64,000 nucleotides of DNA from Ovoidimarina sp038744785. Lineage in GTDB: Bacteria > Pseudomonadota > Alphaproteobacteria > Rhodobacterales > Rhodobacteraceae. Both the position numbers and the translations under genes were made by a program. The stretch is taken from assembly GCA_038744785.1 (NCBI GenBank), contig JBCDLX010000005.1, positions 1-64,000 of the forward strand, given 5' to 3'. Under the pieces are notes generated by a model. The model saw nothing but the letters and a program-made list of their open reading frames with translations, ran no database searches and had not been told where the DNA came from. Position 1 is the first letter of the stretch; each line of letters begins with the position of its first letter. Of this stretch, positions 1-8,985 are shown in pieces.

Positions 1-141
1 ACCGTCGATCTGGTCATAGGCCTTGAAGTCGCCAAAGTACTTCGTGATCGCCGCCGTCAGCGTCGTCTTCCCGTGGTCAACATGGCCAATCGTGCCAATG
101 TTAACGTGCGGCTTGTTACGTTCAAACTTTTCCTTCGCCAT
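1..141 (-). CDS. tuf: Elongation factor Tu, N-terminal part (cut by window edge)
   Basis: EF-Tu delivers aminoacyl-tRNA to the ribosome as a GTPase. The 47 visible residues begin MAKEKFERNKPHVNIGTIGH, and the P-loop GHVDHGKT follows at about residues 19-26, which is diagnostic of EF-Tu. The ATG lies at 139-141 on the minus strand. The rest of the gene runs off the left edge. It lies 128 bp downstream of parC on the same strand; that gap shows no tRNA or other gene. Rhodobacterales often carry two tuf copies, and which copy this is cannot be told. Confidence 0.97.
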   Translation of the reverse strand, partial: MAKEKFERNKPHVNIGTIGHVDHGKTTLTAAITKYFGDFKAYDQIDG

Positions 142-269
142 GGGGCGCCAGCCTCATTCCTTATGGGGCGCGTATGCGCCCGATTGTCATCCGCGCGGGA
201 GGTACTGAGTTGGGACGAGAATTTCAAGCGCGAGTTGGCGAATTCTCTGACCGCCACGGTCCGCAAAGA

Positions 270-2633
270 TCAGCCGTTAAAGCGGTTCGATTTCGGAAAT
301 CCGCGTGGCGGGCGCTTCCCCTGCCCCCCGCGGTTTTGCTTCCACGGCCCCATGTCAGGCTCGTGCCGGGTATTGCCGTTGGGCATGGGCCATCTCAGAC
401 CCTCCGCGATATCAAACGTGGTGATGTCTGAAAGCCCGCCATCAAGTTCCAGTTCACCCTGACGGTTGTGCACGCGCTTATAGCGTTGCAGCCTTACCCC
501 CTTGCCGCGCGTCAGCTCGCTGATCTCAACTGTTGGAAATACCAGAAGGTTCCCGTTCTGGCTGACGACCGCTGTGTGATCGCCAGCCACAGGTACGCAG
601 ACCTGCGCGACCGCCGCGTCCTTGAGGTTCAGCGCCTGCTTCCCGGCCCGGGTCTGTGCCGCGACTTCGGCTTCGGGGACGATGAACCCTTCGCCCGCGG
701 TCGACGCCACGATCAGCTTTCGTGACGGATCGTGGACCATCAGTGCGACGATCCCGGCCTCATTTGGAAGATCGACCATCAGCCGGACCGGTTCGCCGGT
801 GCCGCGCCCGCCCGGCAGATCCGACGCGCGCAGCGTATAGAACCGCCCGTTCGAGCCGAAAAGAAGAATGCGATCAGTAGTTTCAGCGTGGAAGGTGAAG
901 CGCGGCCCGTCGCCATCCTTGAACTTCAGCTCCTGATCAAGCGCGATGTGTCCCTTCATCGCGCGAATCCAGCCCATCTGCGAGCAAACGATGGTCACCG
1001 GCTCTTTTTCGATCATCGCTTCGAGCGGCACATCCTCGACCTCCGCCGCCTCGGTCACCTCGGTGCGGCGCGGACCAATTGGATGGGAGGGGCCGAACCG
1101 TTTTTTTGTTTCCTTCACCTGGTCCGCAATCCGGTCCCATTGAAGCGTCGGGTCGGCCAATAGATCCTCGATTTCGGCGCGCTCCTCCAGAAGCGCGTCG
1201 TATTCGCGCCTTAGCTCCAGTTCCTCAAGCCGACGCAGTGCGCGGAGACGAAGGTTCAGGATCGCTTCTGCCTGAACCTCTGTTAGATCGCCCTCGGCAT
1301 CAGCGGCAAGGATCGGCGGACTTTGATAGGCGTCCTCATCCAACGCGCGGGGCGGCACACGCGCCCAATCCTGCCGCATCAACGCAGCCTTCGGATCCTC
1401 GTCGTAGCGAATGATCTCGATCACGCGATCAAGGTTCAGGAAGGCTGTTATAAAACCTTCCAGCACTTCCAGCCGGTGATCGATCTTGCCCAACCGGTGC
1501 CGAGCACGGCGCACAAGCACCTCACGCCGATGGTCGAGCCAGGCGCGCAACACCTCTTTCAAGGTCGAAACCTTGGGCGTCACCCCGTCAATCAGAACGT
1601 TCAGGTTTAGCGAAACCCGTGTCTCAAGATCCGAGTTCCGGAACAGAAGGTTCATCAACACATCGGGGTCTACGTTTTTTGAGCGCGGCTCAAGGACCAG
1701 CCGGATGTCTTCGGCGCTTTCGTCGCGCACATCTGCAAGGATCGGAACCTTCTTGGTCTGTATCAGTTCAGCGATGCGTTCGATCAGCTTCGATTTCTGA
1801 ACCTGATAGGGGATTTCGGTCACGACGACCTGCCATTGACCGCGGCCCAAATCCTCGGTCGCCCATCGTGCGCGCAGCCGGAACCCGCCCCGACCGGTGC
1901 GGTAGGCCTGGGCGATCATCTCGGGCGGTTCGACCAGCAGACCGCCCGTGGGCAGGTCCGGACCCTTCACATAGTTCAGCAGCGTGTCGTCGCGCGCATC
2001 CGGGGTTCGGATCAGATGAAGACAGGCATCACAGAGCTCGCCGATATTATGGGGCGGGATGTTTGTGGCCATGCCAACAGCAATCCCCGAAGCCCCGTTC
2101 GCCAAAAGGTTCGGAAAAGATGTGGGTAGGACCACGGGCTCTGACAGGCGGCCATCGTAGTTGTCTCGAAAATCGATCGAATCCTCGTCAAGCCCTTCAA
2201 GGATCGCTTCCGCGAACTCGCGCATCCGGGCTTCGGTGTAGCGCGCGGCAGCCGGTGCATCGCCATCGATCGACCCGAAATTGCCCTGCCCGTCCACAAG
2301 CGGGTAACGGATGTTGAAATCCTGCGCGAGCCGTGCCATCGCGTCGTAAATCGCGGCGTCGCCGTGGGGGTGGAAGTCCCCCATCGTATCCCCGACAATT
2401 TTGGCCGATTTCAGAAAGCCGCCTGTCGACGACAGCCGCAACCGGTTCATCACATAGAGGATTCGCCGATGCACCGGTTTCAGCCCATCGCGCGCATCAG
2501 GCAGCGCGCGATGCATGATCGTGGACAGCGCATATGTCAGGTAGCGTTCACCGATTGCCCTGCGCAGCGGCTCCGCCACCTGGCCCAAGGGCGCGTTGTC
2601 TGGCATATCGGGCGGTTGGGTCGGGTCGCTCAT
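270..2633 (-). CDS. parC: DNA topoisomerase IV subunit A
   Basis: ParC is the DNA-cleaving subunit of topoisomerase IV, which decatenates daughter chromosomes together with ParE. The 787-residue product has the expected length. The winged-helix/tower cleavage region carries the catalytic tyrosine in AARYTEARM (Tyr132), and the quinolone-determining stretch HPHGDAAIYD is at about residues 88-97. The C-terminal half is the beta-pinwheel DNA-wrapping domain. The open frame extends 73 codons further upstream, but that extension is low-complexity and runs toward the divergent SH3 gene. The ATG of MSDPTQPPD at 2631-2633 fits the family. The position equal to E. coli Ser80 is alanine. Confidence 0.96.
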   Translation of the reverse strand: MSDPTQPPDMPDNAPLGQVAEPLRRAIGERYLTYALSTIMHRALPDARDGLKPVHRRILYVMNRLRLSSTGGFLKSAKIVGDTMGDFHPHGDAAIYDAMARLAQDFNIRYPLVDGQGNFGSIDGDAPAAARYTEARMREFAEAILEGLDEDSIDFRDNYDGRLSEPVVLPTSFPNLLANGASGIAVGMATNIPPHNIGELCDACLHLIRTPDARDDTLLNYVKGPDLPTGGLLVEPPEMIAQAYRTGRGGFRLRARWATEDLGRGQWQVVVTEIPYQVQKSKLIERIAELIQTKKVPILADVRDESAEDIRLVLEPRSKNVDPDVLMNLLFRNSDLETRVSLNLNVLIDGVTPKVSTLKEVLRAWLDHRREVLVRRARHRLGKIDHRLEVLEGFITAFLNLDRVIEIIRYDEDPKAALMRQDWARVPPRALDEDAYQSPPILAADAEGDLTEVQAEAILNLRLRALRRLEELELRREYDALLEERAEIEDLLADPTLQWDRIADQVKETKKRFGPSHPIGPRRTEVTEAAEVEDVPLEAMIEKEPVTIVCSQMGWIRAMKGHIALDQELKFKDGDGPRFTFHAETTDRILLFGSNGRFYTLRASDLPGGRGTGEPVRLMVDLPNEAGIVALMVHDPSRKLIVASTAGEGFIVPEAEVAAQTRAGKQALNLKDAAVAQVCVPVAGDHTAVVSQNGNLLVFPTVEISELTRGKGVRLQRYKRVHNRQGELELDGGLSDITTFDIAEGLRWPMPNGNTRHEPDMGPWKQNRGGQGKRPPRGFPKSNRFNG

Positions 2634-2755
2634 ACCATATTTTGTAGTGGTCGATGGACCGATCCGCAAGCGCGCTTTCTGCTTGCAACAGAGACGGATT
2701 TCACACACCTGCACAAGGATTTGTGATACAATTTGCTGGCCAAGGGGGAATTTGG

Positions 2756-3310
2756 ATGAAACGGGTTTTAGGCGTTGCAACGATCGCGTTGCTGACAGGG
2801 GGTATTGTGTTGGCCCCGACGGAAGACGGCGATGCGCAAACACATGCCGCATCGGTGCCGGAGGCCCAATCCGATCCAGAGGTCCAGAGAGCCGCGCGGC
2901 CCGACTTTCTGAATAGGATTAGAATTGCACCCTCTCGCCGGGCGCTGCCGGAAGGACCGAGCGAGGCGGAAGCTATAAACATTGCGATGGCACGCGGCGC
3001 GGAACTGCGCGCGAAGCGCGCGGAAGGCGCGCCTCTGCTGCCTGCGTCGCTTGAACCCGAGGCGGTCGCAGTAACGCCAACAGCAGACGCGTCCGCACCC
3101 CTGCCGGCGGCCTTGCTTTGGGAAGTTACCGGTACAAGGGTAAACCTGCGCGCTGGTCCAGGCACCTCCCATCCGGTGGTGGGTCAGGCTAGCCTGGGTG
3201 AGCGGATGGAGCCACTGGGTGACACTGGAAACGACTGGATCGAAGTACGCCGCTCAGGAGGCCAGAAGGCCTGGATATTCGCCAAGTTCCTGAAGAAGTC
3301 TGGCGGCTAA
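2756..3310 (+). CDS. Exported SH3b-domain protein
   Basis: A 184-residue predicted periplasmic protein of unknown specific role. Residues 1-28 are a signal peptide (MKRVLGVATIALLTGG...). Residues 30-120 are a low-complexity Ala/Pro/Glu linker. Residues 122-181 are a bacterial SH3 domain with the hallmark TRVNLRAGPGTSHPVVG and a terminal KAWIFAKFLKK strand. SH3b domains usually bind peptidoglycan or associated peptides. The ATG at 2756 was chosen because AAGGGGGAA lies just upstream and the signal peptide starts there; the frame is open further upstream. It is divergent from parC. Confidence 0.85.
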   Translation: MKRVLGVATIALLTGGIVLAPTEDGDAQTHAASVPEAQSDPEVQRAARPDFLNRIRIAPSRRALPEGPSEAEAINIAMARGAELRAKRAEGAPLLPASLEPEAVAVTPTADASAPLPAALLWEVTGTRVNLRAGPGTSHPVVGQASLGERMEPLGDTGNDWIEVRRSGGQKAWIFAKFLKKSGG

Positions 3311-3382
3311 CGTATGTGACCTCTTGCGCCTTTGCTCGGTCGGCCCTACCCCGATCGACGGGTCCGGCAGCCGAGGCAGAGC

Positions 3383-4213
3383 ATGCGCACACTTTTGATC
3401 ACGGGATCCTCGTCCGGAATCGGATACGACGCAGCGCATGGAATGCGCGCACGAGGATGGCGGGTTTTCGCCTCCTGTCGGAAGGCCATGGACTGCGAGC
3501 GATTGAAGTCGGAAGGGTTCGAAAGCCCTCGGATTGACTATGAGGACGCACCGAGTATCGAGGCGGGCCTGACCGAGGTTCTGGATGCGACGGGCGGGTC
3601 GCTGGATGCGCTTTTCAACAATGGCGCCTACGGCATTCCCGGCGCGGCCGAGGATTTGCCCACAGACGCACTTCGAACAATATTCGAAGCAAATTTCTTT
3701 GGCTGGCACCACCTGACGCGGCGCGTGATCCCCGTTATGCGCGATCAGGGTCATGGTCGGATCGTTCAGAACTCTTCAGTTCTTGGGTTTGTCCCCTTTC
3801 CATGGCGGGCCTCATACGTGTCCACAAAGTATGCTATCGAGGGCTACACCGACGTACTCCGGCTGGAGATGGCGCGGACGAACATTCATGTGGTGCTGAT
3901 CGAACCCGGCCCGATTACAACCAAGATCCGCGAGAACTCGGTTCCTCACTTCGAACGCTGGATCGACTGGAAAGCGTCACCGCACGCGGTGCAGTACCAG
4001 GACACACTGATGAAACGGCTTTACAATCCGCCCGAAGGCCGGGACCCCGGCGAGTTGCCGCCCTCTGCCGTAACCAAGAAGCTTGTCCATGCGCTTGAAC
4101 ACCCAAATCCGCGCCCGCGCTACTACGTGACGTGGCCGACCCACTTGATGGGTGCTATGCGACGGCTTCTGCCTAGCAGAATGCTCGATGCGGTGATCAG
4201 GCGCGCGTTCTGA
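3383..4213 (+). CDS. Short-chain dehydrogenase/reductase
   Basis: A 276-residue classical SDR, an NAD(P)-dependent oxidoreductase of unknown substrate. It has the cofactor motif TGSSSGIG (residues 7-14), a variant NNGAYG in place of NNAG (79-84), active-site serines near 131-132 and the catalytic YVSTK (Tyr145, Lys149). The long C-terminal part, with a Trp-rich segment after residue 190, resembles SDRs of the retinol/17-beta-HSD-like group. The start is placed at MRTLLITG because the Rossmann strand begins there; the 17 codons upstream look like leader sequence. It stands alone between the SH3 gene and the HIG1-like gene. Confidence 0.88.
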   Translation: MRTLLITGSSSGIGYDAAHGMRARGWRVFASCRKAMDCERLKSEGFESPRIDYEDAPSIEAGLTEVLDATGGSLDALFNNGAYGIPGAAEDLPTDALRTIFEANFFGWHHLTRRVIPVMRDQGHGRIVQNSSVLGFVPFPWRASYVSTKYAIEGYTDVLRLEMARTNIHVVLIEPGPITTKIRENSVPHFERWIDWKASPHAVQYQDTLMKRLYNPPEGRDPGELPPSAVTKKLVHALEHPNPRPRYYVTWPTHLMGAMRRLLPSRMLDAVIRRAF

Positions 4214-4325
4214 CGATGCGGCGCCGAGTGACCGAACCCGCCGAAGCGCTGTTTCCGCAGATAGCATACGTTGCCCTTCGCCTTTTCCGCCGCGCCGCCT
4301 ATGTGACGCGGGAAAGGAGACCAAT

Positions 4326-4532
4326 ATGCTAAACGACCCATTTCTAACCGTCGTGATTCTGGCCGCGCTGGCAGTGTTGGTCATTCTCCTCATCGGGGTC
4401 GGCGGGTTCGCAAAGGGCGGGGAATTCAATCGCAAAAACGCCAACAGAGTAATGCGCTGGAGGATCGGCGCACAGGCTTTTGCCGTCGTCTTGATCCTGG
4501 CGTTTGTGGCGTACCGCGGCAACGGAGGCTGA
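4326..4532 (+). CDS. HIG1-like twin-transmembrane small protein
   Basis: A 68-residue membrane protein with two helices (about residues 6-28 and 46-63) joined by a basic loop GEFNRKNANRVMRWRIG. This matches the HIG_1_N (hypoxia-induced) family. Mitochondrial relatives help assemble or tune respiratory supercomplexes; the bacterial role is not established. A strong ribosome site, GGGAAAGGAGA, precedes the ATG. Only 2 bp separate it from the cobalamin adenosyltransferase start, so the two are probably co-transcribed and translationally coupled, a pairing commonly seen in Rhodobacterales. Confidence 0.8.
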   Translation: MLNDPFLTVVILAALAVLVILLIGVGGFAKGGEFNRKNANRVMRWRIGAQAFAVVLILAFVAYRGNGG

Positions 4533-4534
4533 GC

Positions 4535-5107
4535 ATGGTCGTACTGAACAAGATCTACACAAAGACAGGCGACGCGGGAGAAACCGCGCTTGGCAATGGC
4601 GCGCGCGTGGCCAAGCACGCCTTGCGTGTCACTGCCTATGGCACCGTTGACGAAGCAAATGCAACGCTGGGTCTCGCGCGGCTCTACGCCCAAGGCCCAA
4701 TCGACGCGCAGTTGGCCGCAATCCAGAACGACCTGTTCGATTTGGGCGCAGACCTGTGTGTACCTGATATCGAAAACGATGCCGGTGCCGAGTATCCGCG
4801 CCTGCGCGTGGCGGATGCACAGGTTACGCGCCTGGAAACCGAGATTGACGCCATGAACGCCGAACTCGATCCTTTAAGGTCTTTTATCCTGCCAGGCGGG
4901 TCGCCATTGGCCGCACATTTGCACCTGTGCCGGACTGTCACGCGTCGGGCCGAACGTCTGACAGTCGAACTGGCAACGATGGAAGCCGTCAACTCGGCGG
5001 CAGTCAAATACCTTAACCGGCTATCTGACTGGTTCTTCGTCGCAGCCCGGATTGCGAACGACCAGGGCAAGGCCGACGTGCTTTGGGTTCCGGGCGCCAA
5101 CCGGTAA
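4535..5107 (+). CDS. Corrinoid adenosyltransferase, PduO type
   Basis: Transfers the 5'-deoxyadenosyl group of ATP to reduced corrinoid to make adenosylcobalamin. The 190-residue, all-helical product starts with the ATP-binding motif KIYTKTGDAGETALGNG. It has the central YGTVDEANATLGLARL segment and the C-terminal RLSDWFFVAARIAN signature of PduO/MMAB enzymes; it is unrelated in sequence to the CobA/BtuR family. A GGAGG-like site in the 3' end of the HIG1-like gene precedes the ATG. Adenosylcobalamin supports methylmalonyl-CoA and ethylmalonyl-CoA mutases in this lineage. Confidence 0.93.
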   Translation: MVVLNKIYTKTGDAGETALGNGARVAKHALRVTAYGTVDEANATLGLARLYAQGPIDAQLAAIQNDLFDLGADLCVPDIENDAGAEYPRLRVADAQVTRLETEIDAMNAELDPLRSFILPGGSPLAAHLHLCRTVTRRAERLTVELATMEAVNSAAVKYLNRLSDWFFVAARIANDQGKADVLWVPGANR

Positions 5108-5165
5108 GAGTGGCGGGCGCAACACGCCGCCTCCCTCGGACCGACGAACGGCTTGCAACTCCCTA

Positions 5166-5183
5166 AGTAACTATTTAGTTACT
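5166..5183. promoter_or_regulatory. Perfect inverted repeat upstream of etfBA
   Basis: AGTAACT-N4-AGTTACT is a perfect 7-bp dyad with a 4-bp AT spacer in the 233-bp gap between the adenosyltransferase and etfB. Its size and base content fit an operator for a TetR-type dimer such as those controlling acyl-CoA oxidation genes. That assignment is inferred; no regulator gene is adjacent. Confidence 0.45.
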
Positions 5184-5340
5184 ACTTCAAGCGACTGGAA
5201 TCTTGCGCGACGCGGCGTCCTTAGACCAAACCGCGTCGATTTTGCACTGTCGTCCGCCTCGGGGCCGCGATAGACCCCTGCCGATGGATTGACGTGGGGC
5301 GCCCTGCCCCGCCACCGAACCGATGGGAGAATGCCACGCC

Positions 5341-6102
5341 ATGAAAGTCCTCGTGCCCGTGAAACGCGTCATCGACTACAACGTGAAGGTCCGCGTAAAG
5401 GCGGACGGATCGGGTGTCGATCTGGCCAATGTCAAAATGTCGATGAACCCGTTCGACGAGATTGCCGTGGAAGAGGCGATCCGGCTTAAGGAAGCGGGTA
5501 AAGCCGATGAGGTTGTTGCCGTGTCGATCGGCGTGAAGCAAGCGCAAGAAACCCTACGAACGGCTTTGGCGATGGGTGCGGACCGGGCGATCCTGATCGT
5601 CGCAGCCGACGACGTACATACGGATATCGAGCCCCTGGCCGTCGCCAAGCTGCTGAAGGCTGTGATCGACGAAGAAGATCCAGGCCTTGTGCTGTGCGGC
5701 AAGCAAGCCATCGACAACGACATGAACGCGACCGGCCAAATGCTGGGCGCGCTGACAGGTTGGGCACAGGCGACCTTTGCCTCGAAAGTCGAAATCGACG
5801 GAGAAACCGCGAACGTCACCCGTGAAGTCGATGGCGGTTTGCAATCGATCAAGGTCAAAATGCCCGCGATTGTCAGCGTGGACCTGCGTCTGAACGAGCC
5901 GCGCTACGCGAGCCTGCCAAACATTATGAAGGCAAAGAAGAAACCGCTCGACGAAAAGACGCCCGAAGACTACGGCGTCGATGTCACTCCGCGCCTCGAG
6001 ATCGTTAAGACCGAAGAACCGGCAGCGCGGAAAGCAGGCGTCATGGTCGGTTCGGTCGAAGAACTTGTGACAAAACTCAAAGACGAAGCGGGAGTGATCT
6101 GA
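5341..6102 (+). CDS. etfB: Electron transfer flavoprotein beta subunit
   Basis: The AMP-binding subunit of ETF, which takes electrons from acyl-CoA and other flavoprotein dehydrogenases and passes them to ETF-quinone oxidoreductase. It has 253 residues. The N-terminus MKVLVPVKRVIDYNVKVRVK is typical. The ETF-beta signature region VDLRLNEPRYASLPNIMKAK is near residues 180-199. The ATG at 5341, with GGGAGA 10 bp upstream, is preferred over an in-frame start six codons earlier. Its stop overlaps the etfA start by one base (TGATG). Confidence 0.97.
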   Translation: MKVLVPVKRVIDYNVKVRVKADGSGVDLANVKMSMNPFDEIAVEEAIRLKEAGKADEVVAVSIGVKQAQETLRTALAMGADRAILIVAADDVHTDIEPLAVAKLLKAVIDEEDPGLVLCGKQAIDNDMNATGQMLGALTGWAQATFASKVEIDGETANVTREVDGGLQSIKVKMPAIVSVDLRLNEPRYASLPNIMKAKKKPLDEKTPEDYGVDVTPRLEIVKTEEPAARKAGVMVGSVEELVTKLKDEAGVI

Positions 6103-7028
6103 TGGCTGTTTTGGTTCTGGGTGAGGTCACGGACGGTGACCTGAACATGGACGCCACCGCGAAGGCGGTGACAGCGGCAAAGATCATTGGCGACGTTACG
6201 GTTCTGTGCGCAGGCGCATCCGCCGCTGCGGCGGGTGAAACGGCCGCCAAGATCGACGGTGTGTCAAAAGTGCTGGTGGCCGAAGATGCGTCCCTCGGAC
6301 ACCGACTGGCCGAACCAACAGCGGCCCTTATCGCTTCGCTGGCAGACAGCTACGATCACATCATCGCGCCCGCGACAACGGACGCAAAGAACGTGTTGCC
6401 GCGTGTGGCGGCACTTCTTGATGTCATGGTGATCTCGGATGTGTCCGGTGTCGTCGACGGCGACACGTACGAACGTCCGATCTATGCCGGAAACGCCATC
6501 CAGACGGTGAAATCGTCGGATGCGAAGAAAGTCGTTTCGATCCGGACCGCGACCTTTGACGCAGCAGGCGACGGCGGTTCGGCCCCTGTCGAAACCATTG
6601 GCGCGGCCGAAAACCCGGGCCTGTCTGAATGGGTCGAAGACAAAGTGGCTGAAAGTGATCGTCCTGAACTTACCAGTGCGGGAATTGTGGTTTCCGGTGG
6701 CCGCGGCGTGGGGTCGGAGGATGATTTTGCACTGATTGAAAGCCTGGCCGATAAGCTTGGCGCAGCCGTCGGCGCATCGCGCGCAGCGGTCGATTCCGGG
6801 TATGCCCCGAACGACTGGCAGGTTGGACAGACAGGCAAGGTCGTGGCGCCCGAGCTTTATGTTGCCGTCGGTATCTCTGGCGCGATCCAGCACCTTGCAG
6901 GCATGAAGGATTCGAAAGTGATCGTCGCGATCAACAAGGACGAAGAAGCACCGATCTTTCAGGTCGCCGACTATGGCTTGGTTGCGGATCTGTTTTCTGC
7001 CGTGCCGGAACTGATCGATAAGCTCTGA
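6102..7028 (+). CDS. etfA: Electron transfer flavoprotein alpha subunit
   Basis: The FAD-carrying subunit of ETF. It has 308 residues: an N-terminal nucleotide-binding-fold half (AVLVLGEVTDGDLNMDATAK) and a C-terminal FAD domain with GRGVGSEDDF, GASRAAVDSGYAPNDWQVGQ and VGISGAIQHLAGMKDSKVIV, the usual FAD-contacting segments. It is translationally coupled to etfB and followed by an intrinsic terminator at 7053-7080, so etfBA form a two-gene unit. Confidence 0.97.
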   Translation: MAVLVLGEVTDGDLNMDATAKAVTAAKIIGDVTVLCAGASAAAAGETAAKIDGVSKVLVAEDASLGHRLAEPTAALIASLADSYDHIIAPATTDAKNVLPRVAALLDVMVISDVSGVVDGDTYERPIYAGNAIQTVKSSDAKKVVSIRTATFDAAGDGGSAPVETIGAAENPGLSEWVEDKVAESDRPELTSAGIVVSGGRGVGSEDDFALIESLADKLGAAVGASRAAVDSGYAPNDWQVGQTGKVVAPELYVAVGISGAIQHLAGMKDSKVIVAINKDEEAPIFQVADYGLVADLFSAVPELIDKL

Positions 7029-7052
7029 TCCACGCCGCTTCATGCAACAACG

Positions 7053-7080
7053 AAGGCCTGCCATCCTGGCGGGCCTTTTT
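7053..7080 (+). terminator. Intrinsic terminator of etfBA
   Basis: A 10-bp stem with one G-U pair (7053-7062 with 7068-7077), a 5-nt loop, and a run of five T ending at 7080. It starts 25 bp after the etfA stop and lies between convergent etfA and the DUF6473-type gene, so it may serve both strands. Confidence 0.85.
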
Positions 7081-7083
7081 CGT

Positions 7084-7902
7084 CTAAAGACGCGTCTGAA
7101 GGGTCGGGGTCAGCTCCTGCGCAATCTTGGAATGCGCGCCGGGGCCCGGCAGTTCGCGCGCCACCATCGCCTCAATCCCAGCCCCAACGTCTTCGTCCAA
7201 GGACGTATCAGAATGCGACACAATGACCTCGACCAATCCGGACGCGCGGGCGCCGACCTCGTCCAGCATCGCGCGTGTCACGAAAAGCGGCTCTGACCCA
7301 TCGGGCAGATCGGCTGGGACATCCGGACTGTGGTCGGCGATCCACAGCATCACGGTCGGCACCTGGACACGGGTCACAAGTGCCACCATTCGCGACACCC
7401 AGGCCGCCGAAATCTCATCGCGCACTTCACGAAAGCGGCCGGCATCAATCGACGCAAGCATCGAAAGCAGATGCCGAGTGAAGTGGATTTCGGTGAATTC
7501 AGCTTCAGGATAGAGCGTTTCAAGAAGCTTTGAGGCCGCAAGAAACCGGTCGTTGCGGCGCGGATGCACGGTATAAAGTCGGTTCGATAGCTTTTGCGCC
7601 CCCATGATCTGCACCACACACGCCTGCGCGCTGCGGCACAGTTCTTGGACAGTGGGATCATCGTGGAACGTGTCGATCCCGGCGTTTACGCAGCCAAGGT
7701 TCAACGATGTCATGCCCAACGCCTGTCCCGTCAGCTCTGGATAGGGCATTTCGATGAACTTCCCATAGGTTTCCGTCGAGCCGAGGAAGGCCACATAGTC
7801 CCCGCGTAGCGATGCACGCGGGCCGCGAAACAGCAGTTTCGACTTGCCGTACCGGCACGGGGCGTAGTCGAGAGCCCCGTCCAAAAGACGCTCATAAGCC
7901 AT
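7084..7902 (-). CDS. DUF6473-type protein, function unknown
   Basis: A 272-residue soluble protein. It begins MAYERLLDGALDYAPCRYGK and contains GDYVAFLGSTETYGKF and NLGCVNAGIDTF, the conserved core of a family common in Rhodobacteraceae and annotated as DUF6473. The fold resembles SGNH-hydrolase or sulfotransferase-like proteins by its GSTET and NxGxxNAG blocks, but I cannot assign an activity. It is convergent with etfA and divergent from the hydroxybutyryl-CoA dehydrogenase. The ATG at 7900-7902 is the only reasonable start. Confidence 0.7.
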   Translation of the reverse strand: MAYERLLDGALDYAPCRYGKSKLLFRGPRASLRGDYVAFLGSTETYGKFIEMPYPELTGQALGMTSLNLGCVNAGIDTFHDDPTVQELCRSAQACVVQIMGAQKLSNRLYTVHPRRNDRFLAASKLLETLYPEAEFTEIHFTRHLLSMLASIDAGRFREVRDEISAAWVSRMVALVTRVQVPTVMLWIADHSPDVPADLPDGSEPLFVTRAMLDEVGARASGLVEVIVSHSDTSLDEDVGAGIEAMVARELPGPGAHSKIAQELTPTLQTRL

Positions 7903-8032
7903 GGTCCACCCAATTTTTCACTCACCGCTGCCGGTTGTCCCAGACAGACCTTGCCATTTCGCTAACCCCGCCCCTTGCGGCCACCCGCTCCGCCTGCATA
8001 TGGTCGCGCCGGATCAGTGCAGAGGACAGGTC

Positions 8033-8908
8033 ATGGAAATCCGCAGCGTGGGCATTGTTGGGGCTGGCCAAATGGGCAACGGCATCGCGCATGTCTTTGC
8101 CTTGGCGGGCTATGACGTCACGGTGAACGACATAAATCGCGAAAGCTTGGACCGTGCGCTGCAGACGATCGAGGCCAATATCCATCGCCAGGTTGCGCGT
8201 GGAAAGGTCGCAGAGGCCGACGCAAAGGCCGCCCTTGCCCGCATTGGCACGACAATGACGTTGTCAGATCTTGGCCAGACCGATCTTGTGATTGAAGCGG
8301 CCACCGAACGCGAAACGGTTAAGGTCGCAATCTTCGAGGACCTTGTTCCCCACTTGAAGCCCGAGACGATCCTGACATCGAACACATCGTCGATTTCGAT
8401 TACCCGGCTGGCGAGCCGCACCGATCGGCCCGAGAAATTCATGGGATTTCATTTCATGAACCCGGTGCCGGTGATGCAACTAGTGGAACTGATCCGGGGG
8501 ATAGCCACGGATGAACAAACCTTCGAGACCCTGAAAGGCGTCGTGGACTCGCTTGGCAAGACCGCAGCCAGCGCCGAGGATTTTCCAGCCTTCATCGTCA
8601 ACCGCATCCTGATGCCAATGATCAACGAAGCGGTGTACACGCTCTACGAAGGGGTCGGCAACGTCTCTTCCATTGACAGCGCGATGAAACTTGGCACCAA
8701 CCATCCGATGGGCCCGCTAGAGCTTGCGGATTTCATCGGCCTGGACACGTGCCTGGCGATCATGAACGTCCTTCACGATGGTTTGGCAGATACGAAGTAC
8801 CGCCCCTGTCCGCTTCTGACAAAATATGTCGAGGCAGGTTGGTTGGGTCGGAAGACTGAGCGCGGCTTTTACGATTACCGTGGCGAGACACCTGTTCCGA
8901 CCCGATAG
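8033..8908 (+). CDS. hbd: 3-hydroxybutyryl-CoA dehydrogenase
   Basis: NAD(P)-dependent oxidation or reduction between 3-hydroxybutyryl-CoA and acetoacetyl-CoA, used in fatty-acid, PHB and acetyl-CoA assimilation. It has 291 residues: an N-terminal Rossmann domain with GIVGAGQMGNGIAHVFALAG (GxGxxG) and a C-terminal 3HCDH domain. The SNTSSISIT and FHFMNPVPVMQLVE blocks carry the catalytic Ser/His/Asn set, and GPLELADFIGLDTCL follows. The start at 8033 has AGAGGACAGG upstream; the 44 in-frame codons before it encode no conserved sequence. It is a single-gene unit near etfBA, which fits a beta-oxidation theme. Confidence 0.95.
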   Translation: MEIRSVGIVGAGQMGNGIAHVFALAGYDVTVNDINRESLDRALQTIEANIHRQVARGKVAEADAKAALARIGTTMTLSDLGQTDLVIEAATERETVKVAIFEDLVPHLKPETILTSNTSSISITRLASRTDRPEKFMGFHFMNPVPVMQLVELIRGIATDEQTFETLKGVVDSLGKTAASAEDFPAFIVNRILMPMINEAVYTLYEGVGNVSSIDSAMKLGTNHPMGPLELADFIGLDTCLAIMNVLHDGLADTKYRPCPLLTKYVEAGWLGRKTERGFYDYRGETPVPTR

Positions 8909-8985
8909 GCCGGTGCAACAGGCCTACCGGTGTTACGCGCGAAGCACAGGTCCCGAGCCTTTGCAGGAACGTTGTTTCCCCAGTC

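Noticed and set aside
270..2852. A 73-residue N-terminal extension of ParC
   Set aside because: The extra codons run into the divergent promoter region and the SH3 gene, and do not resemble ParC.
4326..4532. Reading the HIG1-like protein as a toxin of a toxin-antitoxin pair
   Set aside because: The two-helix pattern and coupling to the adenosyltransferase fit the HIG1-like family; no antitoxin-like partner is present.
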